From positions 1 to 57,427 of the forward strand of contig QCMN01000006.1 of the NCBI GenBank assembly GCA_003213715.1: 57,427 nucleotides of DNA, written 5' to 3'. This document shows positions 46,347 through 54,726 of the stretch, in pieces (the stretch's first letter is position 1; each line of letters begins with the position of its first letter). The notes under the pieces were generated by a model, which searched no databases, had not been told where the DNA came from, and was given only the letters and a program-made list of their open reading frames with translations. The DNA is from Pelagibacteraceae bacterium AG-422-B15 (GTDB lineage Bacteria; Pseudomonadota; Alphaproteobacteria; Pelagibacterales; AG-422-B15). Position numbers and translations under genes: made by a program.

Positions 46347-47470
46347 GCTATCTTTTTTACAATTACATTTCCAACTGAATAGCCAGCTCCAAATGAACAT
46401 ATAATTGCTAAATCATTTTTATTTAATGATTTATTGTATTTATGAAAGGCAATAATTGAACCAGCTGAACTTGTATTTGCATATTCATCCAAAACTACAG
46501 GTGCTAATTCTTTTGGGGCATCTTTTCCCAATACATACTTTGAAATTAAAACATTCATATTCTCGTTTGCTTGATGAAGATACATGCCTTTGAGATCATT
46601 GGCTGATAAGTTATTTTCTTCTAAATGAGATTTAATCAAGTTAGAAACTTCTGGAACAACTTCCTTAAATACTTTTCGTCCATTTTGATGAAATAATTTG
46701 TCTGACTGACCAACGCCATCAGGCGATGAATTATTTAAAAAGCCGTAATTATTTCTTATATTGTTTGAAAACTTAGTTAATAATCTCGTACCAATTATTT
46801 CAAAGGAGTTTTCTTTAATATTTTCTTCATTAAGACGTTCTAAAATAACTGCAGTCGCAACGTCTCCAAAAATAAAATGACAGTCTCGATCTCTGAAATT
46901 TAAATGTCCGGTACAAATTTCAGGATTAATCATGATAGCAGATTTTATACTTCCAGACTTTACCATGTCGAAGATAGTTTGAATTCCAAAAGTTGCTGAT
47001 GAACACGCAACATTCATATCAAAAGCAAAACCTTTGATACCCAAAGCATTTTGTATTTCAATTGCAATTGCTGGGTAGGCACGTTCAAGATTTGAACAAG
47101 CTACAATTACTGCATCAATTTCTTCTAAATCGATATTTGAATTTTTAATTGCATCTTTAGCCGCAATGACCCCCATTTCAGCTAAATTAGATAATTCTTC
47201 TTCTGACCTTTCTCTCAATTTAGGCCTCATAAAAGAAGTATCTAGAATTCCTGTTTTATTTTGTACATATCTTGATTTAACACCTGATGCTTTTTCTATG
47301 AATTCAGCGCTGGATTTTTCCAAAGGTAGGGTTTTTCCATCTTTAATATCTTCTGAATTTATTTCATTAAATTCATCAACATATTTATTGAATGATTTTA
47401 CCAATTCCTCATTAGAGATTTTTTCCTTAGGAGTGTAAAGACCGGTCCCAGAAATTTGAACTTTATGCAT
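46343..47470 (-). CDS. Stand-alone 3-oxoacyl-ACP synthase III-type condensing enzyme
   Basis: 375 residues of the KAS III/FabH family, longer than E. coli FabH (about 317) because of an insertion around residues 30-85. The catalytic triad is visible: Cys156 (NVACSSATFG), a histidine near residue 296 (YLHQANENMNVL) and an asparagine near 332 (EYANTSSAGS). It condenses an acyl-CoA with malonyl-ACP or a related extender. It is not next to other fatty-acid genes; it sits between the onium island and a tiny lipoprotein. Whether it is the sole initiating FabH or a specialised one cannot be told from the sequence. Confidence 0.8.
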   Translation of the reverse strand: MHKVQISGTGLYTPKEKISNEELVKSFNKYVDEFNEINSEDIKDGKTLPLEKSSAEFIEKASGVKSRYVQNKTGILDTSFMRPKLRERSEEELSNLAEMGVIAAKDAIKNSNIDLEEIDAVIVACSNLERAYPAIAIEIQNALGIKGFAFDMNVACSSATFGIQTIFDMVKSGSIKSAIMINPEICTGHLNFRDRDCHFIFGDVATAVILERLNEENIKENSFEIIGTRLLTKFSNNIRNNYGFLNNSSPDGVGQSDKLFHQNGRKVFKEVVPEVSNLIKSHLEENNLSANDLKGMYLHQANENMNVLISKYVLGKDAPKELAPVVLDEYANTSSAGSIIAFHKYNKSLNKNDLAIICSFGAGYSVGNVIVKKIA

Positions 47471-47532
47471 ATTGGAAACTATAAAATTTAAGTAGGCGCT
47501 TTGACTAATTAACTTTTTTTTCTAATTATTAC

Positions 47533-47565
47533 AAAAAAAGAAAACTGACCCTAAATAAGGGCCAG
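47533..47565 (-). terminator. Rho-independent terminator after the small lipoprotein gene
   Basis: On the minus strand CTGGCCCT and AGGGTCAG form an 8-bp stem (one G-U pair) with a five-base TATTT-type loop, followed at once by TTTTCTTTTTTT. It lies about ten bases after the stop codon of the lipoprotein gene at 47576 and stops that transcript before the KAS III gene. Confidence 0.85.
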
Positions 47566-47575
47566 CTTCTAATAT

Positions 47576-47692
47576 TTATATTCCTGGAATATAAGGAACG
47601 CCATCACCTTTAATGGTTTCATTTATGCTTTGTAATGTAGTACAAGCTGAAATCATAAAACTGAAAGCTAAAACTGTAAGAGTAGTACGCAT
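47576..47692 (-). CDS. Tiny lipoprotein of 38 residues
   Basis: The translation is MRTTLTVLAFSFMISACTTL followed by an 18-residue tail that includes GDGVPYIPGI. A signal sequence with lipobox ISAC (Cys17) is clear. A strong AGGAG ribosome-binding site lies about eight bases before the ATG and a good terminator follows, so this is a real independent gene. The mature part would be only 22 residues. It is reminiscent of entericidin-size lipoproteins, but I recognise no family. Confidence 0.75.
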   Translation of the reverse strand: MRTTLTVLAFSFMISACTTLQSINETIKGDGVPYIPGI

Positions 47693-47763
47693 GCTTTTTC
47701 TCCTATTTATTTAAAGATACTATATTTAATTAAGTACTAATTACAATTATTATGTTTAGAATC

Positions 47764-48012
47764 ATGAAATTCTATGTGTATATCATTGGCACAACCAACC
47801 CTAAGCCTAGAACATATGTTGGTTGGAGTAATAATATTGATAAAAGAATAAGGGCTCATAACACCTCAAAAGGTGCAAAATACACTAGAGGTAGCAAATG
47901 GAAACTTTTGTATAAAGAGATTTTTGAGTCTAAATCAGACGCAATGAAAAGGGAAATTGTTTTAAAAAAAGATCGTAAACTCAGAACGCAACTTAGAAAG
48001 AAATTAGTTTAA
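47764..48012 (+). CDS. GIY-YIG nuclease-domain protein (UPF0213-like)
   Basis: About 82 residues from the ATG at 47764; an ATG at 47752 is an alternative. MKFYVYIIGTTNPKPRTYVGWSNNIDKR contains the family GIY-YIG-like pair as YVYI...TYVG, then arginine-containing helix IRAHNTSKGAKYTRGSKWKL and EIFESKSDAMKREIVLKK, with the catalytic glutamate. It is the small single-domain type of DNA-repair-like nuclease common in bacteria; its role is unknown. It overlaps the convergent cupin-like gene by nine bases. Confidence 0.85.
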   Translation: MKFYVYIIGTTNPKPRTYVGWSNNIDKRIRAHNTSKGAKYTRGSKWKLLYKEIFESKSDAMKREIVLKKDRKLRTQLRKKLV

Positions 48013-48426
48013 AGTTCCGTATTCACTTCTTCCTTTTTTTCTTAGTCCGTAAGGACCAGCAATATAAATTGTAATTGGCTTAATGCCTGGCTCTAGGTCA
48101 ACCCGGTGCAAATTATCAGCACTTCTAAAGCCTATATAAAATTTTCCACGCCATTTTCTTTCTTCTTTGATGTTTGTCTCCCAGTAACCACCACTTAAAA
48201 TAATTGTAATATATGGAAAGGGATGATTGTGTAGTCCAATTCCATGATCATTATCTAAAATATGATGAATAAGTATATTGAAAGGAAACCATTTCGGTCT
48301 TTTTCTAAACAGCAAATAATACCTAGCTGTCCATGGCTTAGCTAAATAATATTCTGGATGTGAAGGGCCTCTGTCCATCACAACTTTTTTTCGTCCTAAT
48401 TTCTCTAGTATCTTAAGAAAAAGCAT
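48004..48426 (-). CDS. Cupin-fold protein of unknown substrate
   Basis: 140 residues from the ATG at 48426. The frame is open further upstream, but that part runs through the tRNA-Arg gene on the other strand, so the internal ATG is chosen. The HNHPFPYITIILSGGYWETN stretch has a metal-binding HxH and the glycine-rich turn of a cupin; the C-terminal strand PITIYIAGPYGLRKKGR follows. Related cupin-like proteins occur in marine bacteria and their phages. No signal peptide is seen. Function unknown. Confidence 0.65.
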   Translation of the reverse strand: MLFLKILEKLGRKKVVMDRGPSHPEYYLAKPWTARYYLLFRKRPKWFPFNILIHHILDNDHGIGLHNHPFPYITIILSGGYWETNIKEERKWRGKFYIGFRSADNLHRVDLEPGIKPITIYIAGPYGLRKKGRSEYGTLN

Positions 48427-48449
48427 GGTACGTGAAATATAATATAGAT

Positions 48450-48526
48450 GCGTCCGTAGCTCAACTGGATAGAGCATCAGACTTCGGATCTGAGGGTTGA
48501 GGGTTCGAATCCTTCCGGGCGCACCA
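48450..48526 (+). tRNA. tRNA-Arg (anticodon TCG)
   Basis: 77 nt with an encoded CCA. The acceptor stem GCGTCCG pairs with CGGGCGC (one G-T), the anticodon stem is TCAGA/TCTGA with the loop CTTCGGA giving anticodon TCG, and the T-arm contains GGTTCGAATCC. It would read CGA and, by wobble, other CGN codons. It is a typical phage integration target, but no integrase or attachment repeat is visible in the window. Confidence 0.96.
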
Positions 48527-48535
48527 GAAAAAACT

Positions 48536-49135
48536 ATGAAGATATATAAACCATTTGGGCCAACAATAGGCAAAACAAAGCTCTCATCGAGAACAGTTAC
48601 AAACTTAAACAAGTTTTCAGATCAAGTGTCAAAAAATAAGTCCTTGTCTAAAAAGTATGATTATGATCATAGGCTCATAGGAAGTATGAAACAGCAGTTT
48701 AAAATACCAAATAAGATTCTAAAAGCTGGAATAGAAAAACAGATAATTAATTCAATAAAAGATTATTATAAGCAAACATTAAATATAAAAGTTAAGAAAA
48801 TTAAAATTGAAAGAGCTTGGATAGTAAGTCAGTATGCTGGAGATTTTAATCCACCCCATTTACACAGAGGCAACATCAGTGGTGTGGGTTATTTAAAAAT
48901 TCCCTCGTCTATAAGATTAAATAAAGAAAAAGATTTAGCGGGTTTAATATCATTTTTTGATGGCCGTGTTTCGATGCCCAGGAATAGCCCTCCGCTAGTA
49001 AAGCACCGCGAAACATTTAAGCCCAAGGTAGGAGATTTGTATATTTTCCCTTCTTTTTTAATGCATGATGTCCATCCTTTTAGAGGAGATGGTGAGAGAC
49101 GGTGTTTTTCATTTAACGCATTCGTAGATGCTTAA
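48536..49135 (+). CDS. Putative 2OG-Fe(II) oxygenase-like protein (phage-type)
   Basis: 199 residues from the ATG ten bases after tRNA-Arg; the longer open frame starts inside the tRNA and is rejected. Motifs are NPPHLHRGNISGVGYLKIP near residue 108, probable iron ligands with His113/His115, then GDLYIFPSFLMHDVHPF near residue 167 and GERRCFSFNAF with the likely 2OG arginine. This arrangement is shared with putative 2OG-Fe(II) oxygenases of cyanophages and marine bacteria. The substrate is unknown. No ribosome-binding site of note is visible. Confidence 0.65.
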   Translation: MKIYKPFGPTIGKTKLSSRTVTNLNKFSDQVSKNKSLSKKYDYDHRLIGSMKQQFKIPNKILKAGIEKQIINSIKDYYKQTLNIKVKKIKIERAWIVSQYAGDFNPPHLHRGNISGVGYLKIPSSIRLNKEKDLAGLISFFDGRVSMPRNSPPLVKHRETFKPKVGDLYIFPSFLMHDVHPFRGDGERRCFSFNAFVDA

Positions 49136-49770
49136 TAGTGTTTCTTGTTAAAATTTTTTAATTCTTCATTAATTAATTTTTTAGACAGACAACCTTCGCG
49201 TATAATATTTATTTGATTATTTTTAGTTTCAACTAAAGTTGACTCTTTAAAGCTCATTTTACCTTTTTTTTCGATTGCATAAGCGACATCTTCTGATTTT
49301 ATTATTCCTAATTGATTTAATGATTTTATATTTATTTCTCCATGAATATTAGCGCTTGTAGTTGCAAGTGGCTTTTGAATGTACTCGAGAATTTTTATAA
49401 CGTCTTTATTTTTTGGAATGCGTATACCTACCTTAGACAATCTTTTGTCCCCATTGTAAAACTTTTTTCCTTTCTTTTTTAATATCAAAGTAAGTGGTCC
49501 GGGCCAATATTTTGATGCCAAATATTCTTCAAAGGGTGAAAATATTGCTAGCTTTTTAGCTTCAGCAATTGAATGAGTAAACAGAATAAGAGGTAATCTT
49601 TTGGGTCTTTTTTTAATCTTAAATATATTTTCAACGCCTTGAAAACTCTTTGCATCGGCTGCAATACCATAAACGGTATCTGTTGGGATTATTATAGTTT
49701 TTCCTATGAGTAGACTTCTAGTTATAATTTTAATATTATTTGAATTTAGATTTATTATTTTAGATTTCAT
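49132..49770 (-). CDS. tsaC: L-threonylcarbamoyladenylate synthase (Sua5/YrdC family)
   Basis: 212 residues from the ATG at 49770 (the frame extends 16 codons upstream). GKTIIIPTDTVYGIAADAKS near residue 23 is the N-terminal substrate motif; KIKKRPKRLPLILFTHSIAE, FEEYLASKYWPGPLTLILKKK and PLATTSANIHGE complete the YrdC fold. It makes the threonylcarbamoyl-AMP used for t6A37 of ANN-decoding tRNAs. It stands head to head with the HDAC-like gene with three bases between the starts. It lacks a long Sua5 C-terminal domain, so the short TsaC type is indicated. Confidence 0.92.
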   Translation of the reverse strand: MKSKIINLNSNNIKIITRSLLIGKTIIIPTDTVYGIAADAKSFQGVENIFKIKKRPKRLPLILFTHSIAEAKKLAIFSPFEEYLASKYWPGPLTLILKKKGKKFYNGDKRLSKVGIRIPKNKDVIKILEYIQKPLATTSANIHGEINIKSLNQLGIIKSEDVAYAIEKKGKMSFKESTLVETKNNQINIIREGCLSKKLINEELKNFNKKHY

Positions 49771-49773
49771 TAA

Positions 49774-50709
49774 ATGACTCAAACACAAATATATTTCGAT
49801 GATAGTTTTAAAGATCATGTATCATCTCTCGATTATCCAGAGAGAACTGATCGAGTAAAAAATATCATCGATTTAATAAATAATGAAGAATTTAAAAATA
49901 TATCAATAATTAAACCGAATAAGGTAGATTACTCTCATATTTATGAAGCACATGATAAAAGTTTTGTAGATGAAACTCTTGATCGTTTTCCAAAAGATGA
50001 ACAGATAGTTTTTCTGGATCAAGAAACACCTGTATCTCGTGGTTCTTTTGAGGCGACATTAAAAGCTGCAGGCGCTGGCATAGACGCTGCAGATAACGTT
50101 ATAAATAAAAAATGTACGAATGCGTTCTGTATTGTAAGGCCGCCAGGCCATCATGCATGTTATGACCGTTCAATGGGTTTTTGTGTATTTAATAATGTAG
50201 CTATATCTGCAAAGTACTTGATCAATAGGTATGGTTTGGAAAATATTGCCATTATCGACTTTGATGTTCATCATGGAAACGGAACGCAAGATATATTCTA
50301 TAAAAATTCTAAGGTACATTACTATTCAACTCATCAATATCCATTGTATCCTGGAACAGGTGATACAAATGAAAAGGGAGTAGGTAATATTGTTAATGTA
50401 CCTCTTCAAGCGGGAACAAATTCATCTCAATATCAATCGGCATTTGATGAGATGATTATAAAAAAATTACATGATCAAAAACCAGATTTTTTAATTTTAT
50501 CAGCGGGTTTCGATGCTCACGAAAAAGACCCATTGGCATCGCTAGAACTTTTAGAAAATGATTTTAAATTGATTACACAAAAGTTGATGAGTATTGCAGA
50601 TAAATATTGTGATAACCGAATTATTTCTATGCTTGAAGGTGGATATGATATACAAGCTTTAGAAAATTCAATGATTACCCATATAAGAGAGTTACAAAAT
50701 AATGACTAA
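49774..50709 (+). CDS. Histone deacetylase-family amidohydrolase
   Basis: 311 residues of the class II HDAC/acetylpolyamine amidohydrolase fold. The charge-relay RPPGHHACYDRSMGFCVFNN lies near residue 122; zinc ligands are in IIDFDVHHGNGTQDIFY near residue 165 and LSAGFDAHEKDPLASL near 249, and the catalytic SMLEGGYD is near the C-terminus. In bacteria such proteins deacetylate polyamines, acetoin-metabolism proteins or small amides. In alphaproteobacteria an HDAC-like gene often precedes xseB, as here with an eight-base overlap. Substrate not determined. Confidence 0.92.
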   Translation: MTQTQIYFDDSFKDHVSSLDYPERTDRVKNIIDLINNEEFKNISIIKPNKVDYSHIYEAHDKSFVDETLDRFPKDEQIVFLDQETPVSRGSFEATLKAAGAGIDAADNVINKKCTNAFCIVRPPGHHACYDRSMGFCVFNNVAISAKYLINRYGLENIAIIDFDVHHGNGTQDIFYKNSKVHYYSTHQYPLYPGTGDTNEKGVGNIVNVPLQAGTNSSQYQSAFDEMIIKKLHDQKPDFLILSAGFDAHEKDPLASLELLENDFKLITQKLMSIADKYCDNRIISMLEGGYDIQALENSMITHIRELQNND

Positions 50710-50935
50710 AATACCTGATGACATAAAAAAATTTTCTTTTGAAAAAGCTATGGAAGAACTATCTGAGATTGTAGAAAATTTAGAGAGTGGAAACATTGAT
50801 CTTGAAAAGTCTATTGAGTATTATACGCGTGGATCGCAATTAAGAGCCCATTGCCAACAAAAATTAGACGATGCAGTTTTAAAACTTGAGGAAATCAAAG
50901 TGCTGCCAGATGGTAAAATATCTAAAAAAAAGTAA
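50702..50935 (+). CDS. xseB: Exodeoxyribonuclease VII small subunit
   Basis: 77 residues. The sequence FEKAMEELSEIVENLESGNI, then LEKSIEYYTRGSQLRAHCQQ and KLDDAVLKLEEI, is the conserved two-helix XseB hairpin. XseB multiplies around XseA to degrade single-stranded DNA. It overlaps the HDAC-like gene by eight bases and abuts ispA. The xseA gene is not in this window. Confidence 0.95.
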   Translation: MTKIPDDIKKFSFEKAMEELSEIVENLESGNIDLEKSIEYYTRGSQLRAHCQQKLDDAVLKLEEIKVLPDGKISKKK

Positions 50936-51754
50936 ATGAAACATCAAATCATAAATAACGATTTGAAAAAATTTACCATTAAATTCAATAAATTTTTAAA
51001 AAAAAAACTTAGCAAAGATAAAAATCTATTAAATCAAGCTATCCTGTATTCAATTAATACAGGAGGTAAAAGATTTAGACCATATCTAGTATATATTTTT
51101 GGTAAAGAATTGAATTTATCAAACAGTATTATTTTTAATTTAGCCTCAGCAATTGAGATGTTACATAATTATTCTCTTGTGCATGATGATTTACCTTCTA
51201 TGGACAACGATCAATTTAGAAGAGGAAAAAAAACAACACATTATAAATTCAATGAATATACTGCAATTCTCGCGGGATGCGCTTTATTGACTAAAGCATA
51301 TCAAATTTTATCTAGTAGTTCTTTTAAAATATCAGATAAGAAAAAAACAAAGCTGATTGAAGTAATGAGCAAAGTTTCAGGTGAAAAAGGGCTTCTTTTA
51401 GGACAATACTATGATTTGAGTTTAAAATCACCTACTGTAAGTGGAAGATTAGAATTAAACAAATTAAAGACTGCAAGATTAATGTCTTATTGCTGTCAAG
51501 CAGTTGCAATTTGTGCAAATAAAAATAAGAGTATCGAAGTTAGTATGAAAAAAATTGGAGAGTACATCGGAGAAATTTTTCAAATCAATGATGACTTTGC
51601 AGATTTTCAAAGAATGTCAAAGGTAAATACTGAGATTTTACTAAATTACAAAAAAAAACTAGCTGAAAAGACGTTAAAGAATTTGAAGAAACTTAAATTA
51701 AAGAAAAAAAAGACTTTGTTGCTTATTGATTTTTTAGTTGATCTAAAAGTTTAG
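50936..51754 (+). CDS. ispA: Polyprenyl (probably farnesyl) diphosphate synthase, truncated after the second Asp motif
   Basis: 272 residues. [13 protein letters not shown] near residue 44 and [20 protein letters not shown] near residue 81 (first aspartate-rich motif DDxxxxD) match IspA. A second motif is seen as [10 protein letters not shown]. After it, the segment that normally carries the G-K-x-x-x-x-D/K-x-T element (about 20-25 residues) is missing and the sequence runs directly into a lysine-rich helix. The final lysine-rich tail is unusual. It would make FPP from IPP and DMAPP, but the missing loop could affect activity. The dxs gene that usually follows xseB-ispA is not here; aroC is convergent with a four-base overlap. 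Confidence 0.85.
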   Translation: MKHQIINNDLKKFTIKFNKFLKKKLSKDKNLLNQAILYSINTGGKRFRPYLVYIFGKELNLSNSIIFNLASAIEMLHNYSLVHDDLPSMDNDQFRRGKKTTHYKFNEYTAILAGCALLTKAYQILSSSSFKISDKKKTKLIEVMSKVSGEKGLLLGQYYDLSLKSPTVSGRLELNKLKTARLMSYCCQAVAICANKNKSIEVSMKKIGEYIGEIFQINDDFADFQRMSKVNTEILLNYKKKLAEKTLKNLKKLKLKKKKTLLLIDFLVDLKV

Positions 51755-52836
51755 CCACATTGCGCTCTATTGCGCAATATATGATCTGCTAAAACACACG
51801 CCATCATAGCCTCAGCAATTGGGACAGCTCTCAAACCTACACATGGATCATGACGGCCTTTTGTTGAAATCGATGTATTTTGAAATTTATTATTAATTGT
51901 TTTTTTTGCCTTTAAAATCGATGAAGTTGGTTTGATCGTTATTGATAAATTTAAATCTTGGCCACTTGATATACCACCTAAGATTCCGCCAGAATTATTA
52001 GAAGAAAAGATAATTTTTTTATTTTTATTAGCTCTTATTTCATCGGAGTTCTCATCTCCTGATAATTCAACAGCCTCATTACCAGCTCCTATTTCAACTC
52101 CTTTAACAGCGTTAATGCTCATCATTGCACCTGCAAGGTCAGCATCTAATTTACCATATACAGGTTCTCCAAGTCCGGCAGGAACATTTCTTGCATTTAT
52201 TAATAATTTTGCACCCAATGATGACCCTTTTTTTCTAGTTTCATCTAGGTACTCCTCCCAAACTTTAACTATTTTTTTATCAGGACAGAAAAATGAATTT
52301 TTCTTTACATCATTCCAATCAAAATTTCTTTGATTGATGGCAAGCTTACCAACTTGAGTAACTGCGCCTTGAATTAAAATTTCTTTTTTTAATATATGTC
52401 CAATTACCTTTCTTGCAACAGCGCCAGCAGCTACTCTACTCGCAGTTTCTCTTGCGGAAGAACGACCTCCACCTCTATAATCTCTTATTCCATATTTCAA
52501 ATAATATGTTAGGTCAGCATGTCCAGGTCTAAATTTATTTTTTATATCACTGTAGTCTTTTGATTTCTGATCTTTGTTCCATATTATCAGCATTATCGGA
52601 GTTCCAGTTGTTTTTCCCTCAAAGACACCAGATAAAATTGAAACTTTATCATCTTCTCTTCTTTGTGTAACAAATCTATTTTTTCCTGGCTTTCTCATAT
52701 CTAAATATTTCTGAATATCCTTTTCCTTAAGTGGTATTAACGGAGGACAACCATCAATTACACATCCAATAGCTTCCCCATGAGATTCCCCCCATGTTGT
52801 AAATCGAAAATTTTTTCCAAAAGTATTAAATGACAT
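51751..52836 (-). CDS. aroC: Chorismate synthase
   Basis: 361 residues. [20 protein letters not shown] is the N-terminal signature, [20 protein letters not shown] and [20 protein letters not shown] are the FMN/substrate-binding blocks, and the C-terminal [19 protein letters not shown] is complete. It converts EPSP to chorismate in the shikimate pathway. It lies nine bases after the ispB gene on the minus strand. No fused reductase domain is present, so an external reduced flavin is required, as in most bacteria. Confidence 0.97.
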   Translation of the reverse strand: MSFNTFGKNFRFTTWGESHGEAIGCVIDGCPPLIPLKEKDIQKYLDMRKPGKNRFVTQRREDDKVSILSGVFEGKTTGTPIMLIIWNKDQKSKDYSDIKNKFRPGHADLTYYLKYGIRDYRGGGRSSARETASRVAAGAVARKVIGHILKKEILIQGAVTQVGKLAINQRNFDWNDVKKNSFFCPDKKIVKVWEEYLDETRKKGSSLGAKLLINARNVPAGLGEPVYGKLDADLAGAMMSINAVKGVEIGAGNEAVELSGDENSDEIRANKNKKIIFSSNNSGGILGGISSGQDLNLSITIKPTSSILKAKKTINNKFQNTSISTKGRHDPCVGLRAVPIAEAMMACVLADHILRNRAQCG

Positions 52837-52845
52837 ATTTATTTT

Positions 52846-53826
52846 TTATTTGTCTCTGATTATTAAATGATCCACCAATTCATCAAGATACACTTTATCT
52901 TTATTTCCTTCAAATTTATTAATATTAGTTTTAGCTTTTTCTGCGTATTTTCTAACAAATTCGATTGAACTCTTATAAGTATTAGTTTTGTTCATTAGAT
53001 TTAGAAGTACTGCCAGATCTTTTTTACTTCTTTTTCTCTTAAAAAAGAGTTTAGCTATAATTTTTTTTGACTTTTTATCAGATTTTTTGAAACAATGAAT
53101 GACTGGATATGTTACTTTACCCTCAAAAAAATCTTTCCCAACACTTTTCCCCATTTTGCTTGAGTCGCCAAAATAATCTAATACGTCGTCAGATAATTGA
53201 AAGGCCATGCCAAAATTAAAACCAAAATCATTAAATATTTTTTGAGTTTTTTTATTTTGGTCAGTAATGATGGTTGGTAAGAAACAAGATATCCTAAAAA
53301 GCTCAGCAGTTTTAGCATTTATGATAGATAAATACTTCTTTTCTGTTAAGTTGACATTTTGATTGTTGCCTACGTCTTGTATTTGTCCTCTTGCTAAAAT
53401 GAGTGATGTTTGGGATAATATCTCTAGTAACTTCAGTGATTTATTTTTTACCATTAGCTTAAAAGCTCTACTTAAAAGGTAATCTCCAACTAAAACACTT
53501 ACTTTATTTCCCCATATTTGATTTGCGCTTAATTTTCCTCTTCTGATCTTTCCTGTATCAATTACATCATCATGCAACAAAGTAGCGTTATGAATAAACT
53601 CTATGCAGACAGCAAGTGTTACATCTGCGTTACCTTTGTAATTTAGCATTTTTGATACAAGCAAGGTAAGAAGGGGCCTTATTTTTTTTCCCTTAGCTTT
53701 AATGAGATGGCCTGCTGTTAATGTAATTAATTTTTCTTCATCCTTTATGTTCTTACTGATTTCTCTTTCAACTCTCTTTAGAGAGCTTTTAAGTAAATTC
53801 GATAATGATTTTACTGGGGTATTCAC
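52846..53826 (-). CDS. ispB: Long-chain polyprenyl diphosphate synthase (octaprenyl/decaprenyl type)
   Basis: 326 residues of the E-polyprenyl synthase family. KKIRPLLTLLVSKMLNYKG and FIHNATLLHDDVIDTGKIRR carry the first DDxxD; a second motif lies in FQLSDDVLDYFGDSSKMGKSVGKDFFEGK, where the GKD and K-x-T elements are intact, unlike the ispA homologue nearby. It supplies the ubiquinone side chain. The short product-chain residues at the first motif suit a long-chain enzyme. It precedes aroC on the minus strand. Confidence 0.92.
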   Translation of the reverse strand: MNTPVKSLSNLLKSSLKRVEREISKNIKDEEKLITLTAGHLIKAKGKKIRPLLTLLVSKMLNYKGNADVTLAVCIEFIHNATLLHDDVIDTGKIRRGKLSANQIWGNKVSVLVGDYLLSRAFKLMVKNKSLKLLEILSQTSLILARGQIQDVGNNQNVNLTEKKYLSIINAKTAELFRISCFLPTIITDQNKKTQKIFNDFGFNFGMAFQLSDDVLDYFGDSSKMGKSVGKDFFEGKVTYPVIHCFKKSDKKSKKIIAKLFFKRKRSKKDLAVLLNLMNKTNTYKSSIEFVRKYAEKAKTNINKFEGNKDKVYLDELVDHLIIRDK

Positions 53827-53919
53827 TTATTAATTATGATTTTGTTTTATATTTAGATGTACTTATAATATAGTCTCATATAATTAAAAGTTATTGATTT
53901 CAGACAAGAATTAAAAAAA

Positions 53920-54726
53920 ATGAGCTTAATATCCTCTAAAACAAGAATAAATATAGTTGGCTTGCGAGGTGTTATTGGAGATCTCGGTAGATTTCAAAAG
54001 GGTCTTACACTTGAGAATTGTGCTGCTATTCTTGAGAAAGCTTTTAGCTTTAAAAAGCCATCTATAGTAGTCATTAAGATCAACTCACCAGGTGGGTCAC
54101 CGGTACAATCTGAGCTTATACACAACCGTATAAGAAATTTATCAAAGAAAAACAATGTAAAAGTGATTACGATCGCGGAGGATGTTGCTGCCTCAGGAGG
54201 TTATATGCTGATGTGTGCAGGAGATATTTTAATCGCCAATAAAAGTTCTATAGTCGGATCAATAGGTGTGATCAGTGCCTCTTTTGGATTCAAAAAATTA
54301 ATAGATAAACTAGGCATTAAAAGGAGAGTTTTTACAAAAGGAGATAGAAAATCTTTTCTCGATCCATTTGAAGAAGTTTCTAAAAAGGACACTGATAAGC
54401 TGATCAAAGTTCAGGATAGCATATTTGAAAATTTCAAAGATTTAGTATCAAAAAATAGAAAAAAGAAAATAGACCCAAAAAAAGTTTTTAATGGGGAGTT
54501 TTGGACAGGCGAACAAGCAAAAAAACTCGGTTTAGTAGACTCTAATGAAGAACTAAACTCATACATTGAAAAACATTATGGGAAAAAATTAAAGATTAGG
54601 AACATAGAGGAAAAAAAATCATTCATTAAAAATATTTTAAATAATCAGATTTCAAATAACGATATTGTTGACCGGCTTACAGAAGCTCTAAGGGAAAATT
54701 CTTTCTGGAGTCGATATGGCCTCTAA
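53920..54726 (+). CDS. S49-family (SppA/SohB-like) serine peptidase
   Basis: 268 residues, a single catalytic domain. [20 protein letters not shown] near residue 50 and [20 protein letters not shown] with nucleophile Ser92, then [10 protein letters not shown], are the S49 hallmarks; the catalytic lysine is probably Lys144 in [15 protein letters not shown]. There is no N-terminal transmembrane helix or signal peptide, so it appears cytosolic. In many alphaproteobacteria a S49 peptidase precedes glyQ; here it overlaps the GlyRS gene by eleven bases. Confidence 0.9.
   Translation: MSLISSKTRINIVGLRGVIGDLGRFQKGLTLENCAAILEKAFSFKKPSIVVIKINSPGGSPVQSELIHNRIRNLSKKNNVKVITIAEDVAASGGYMLMCAGDILIANKSSIVGSIGVISASFGFKKLIDKLGIKRRVFTKGDRKSFLDPFEEVSKKDTDKLIKVQDSIFENFKDLVSKNRKKKIDPKKVFNGEFWTGEQAKKLGLVDSNEELNSYIEKHYGKKLKIRNIEEKKSFIKNILNNQISNNDIVDRLTEALRENSFWSRYGL

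Noticed and set aside
48450-48526. Prophage attachment site in the tRNA-Arg 3' end
   Set aside because: No second copy of the tRNA 3' sequence and no integrase gene is visible in the window.
48497-48612. Longer starts for the genes beside tRNA-Arg
   Set aside because: The open frames run through the tRNA on one or the other strand. The internal ATGs at 48536 and 48426 avoid this and match the first coherent protein-like sequence.
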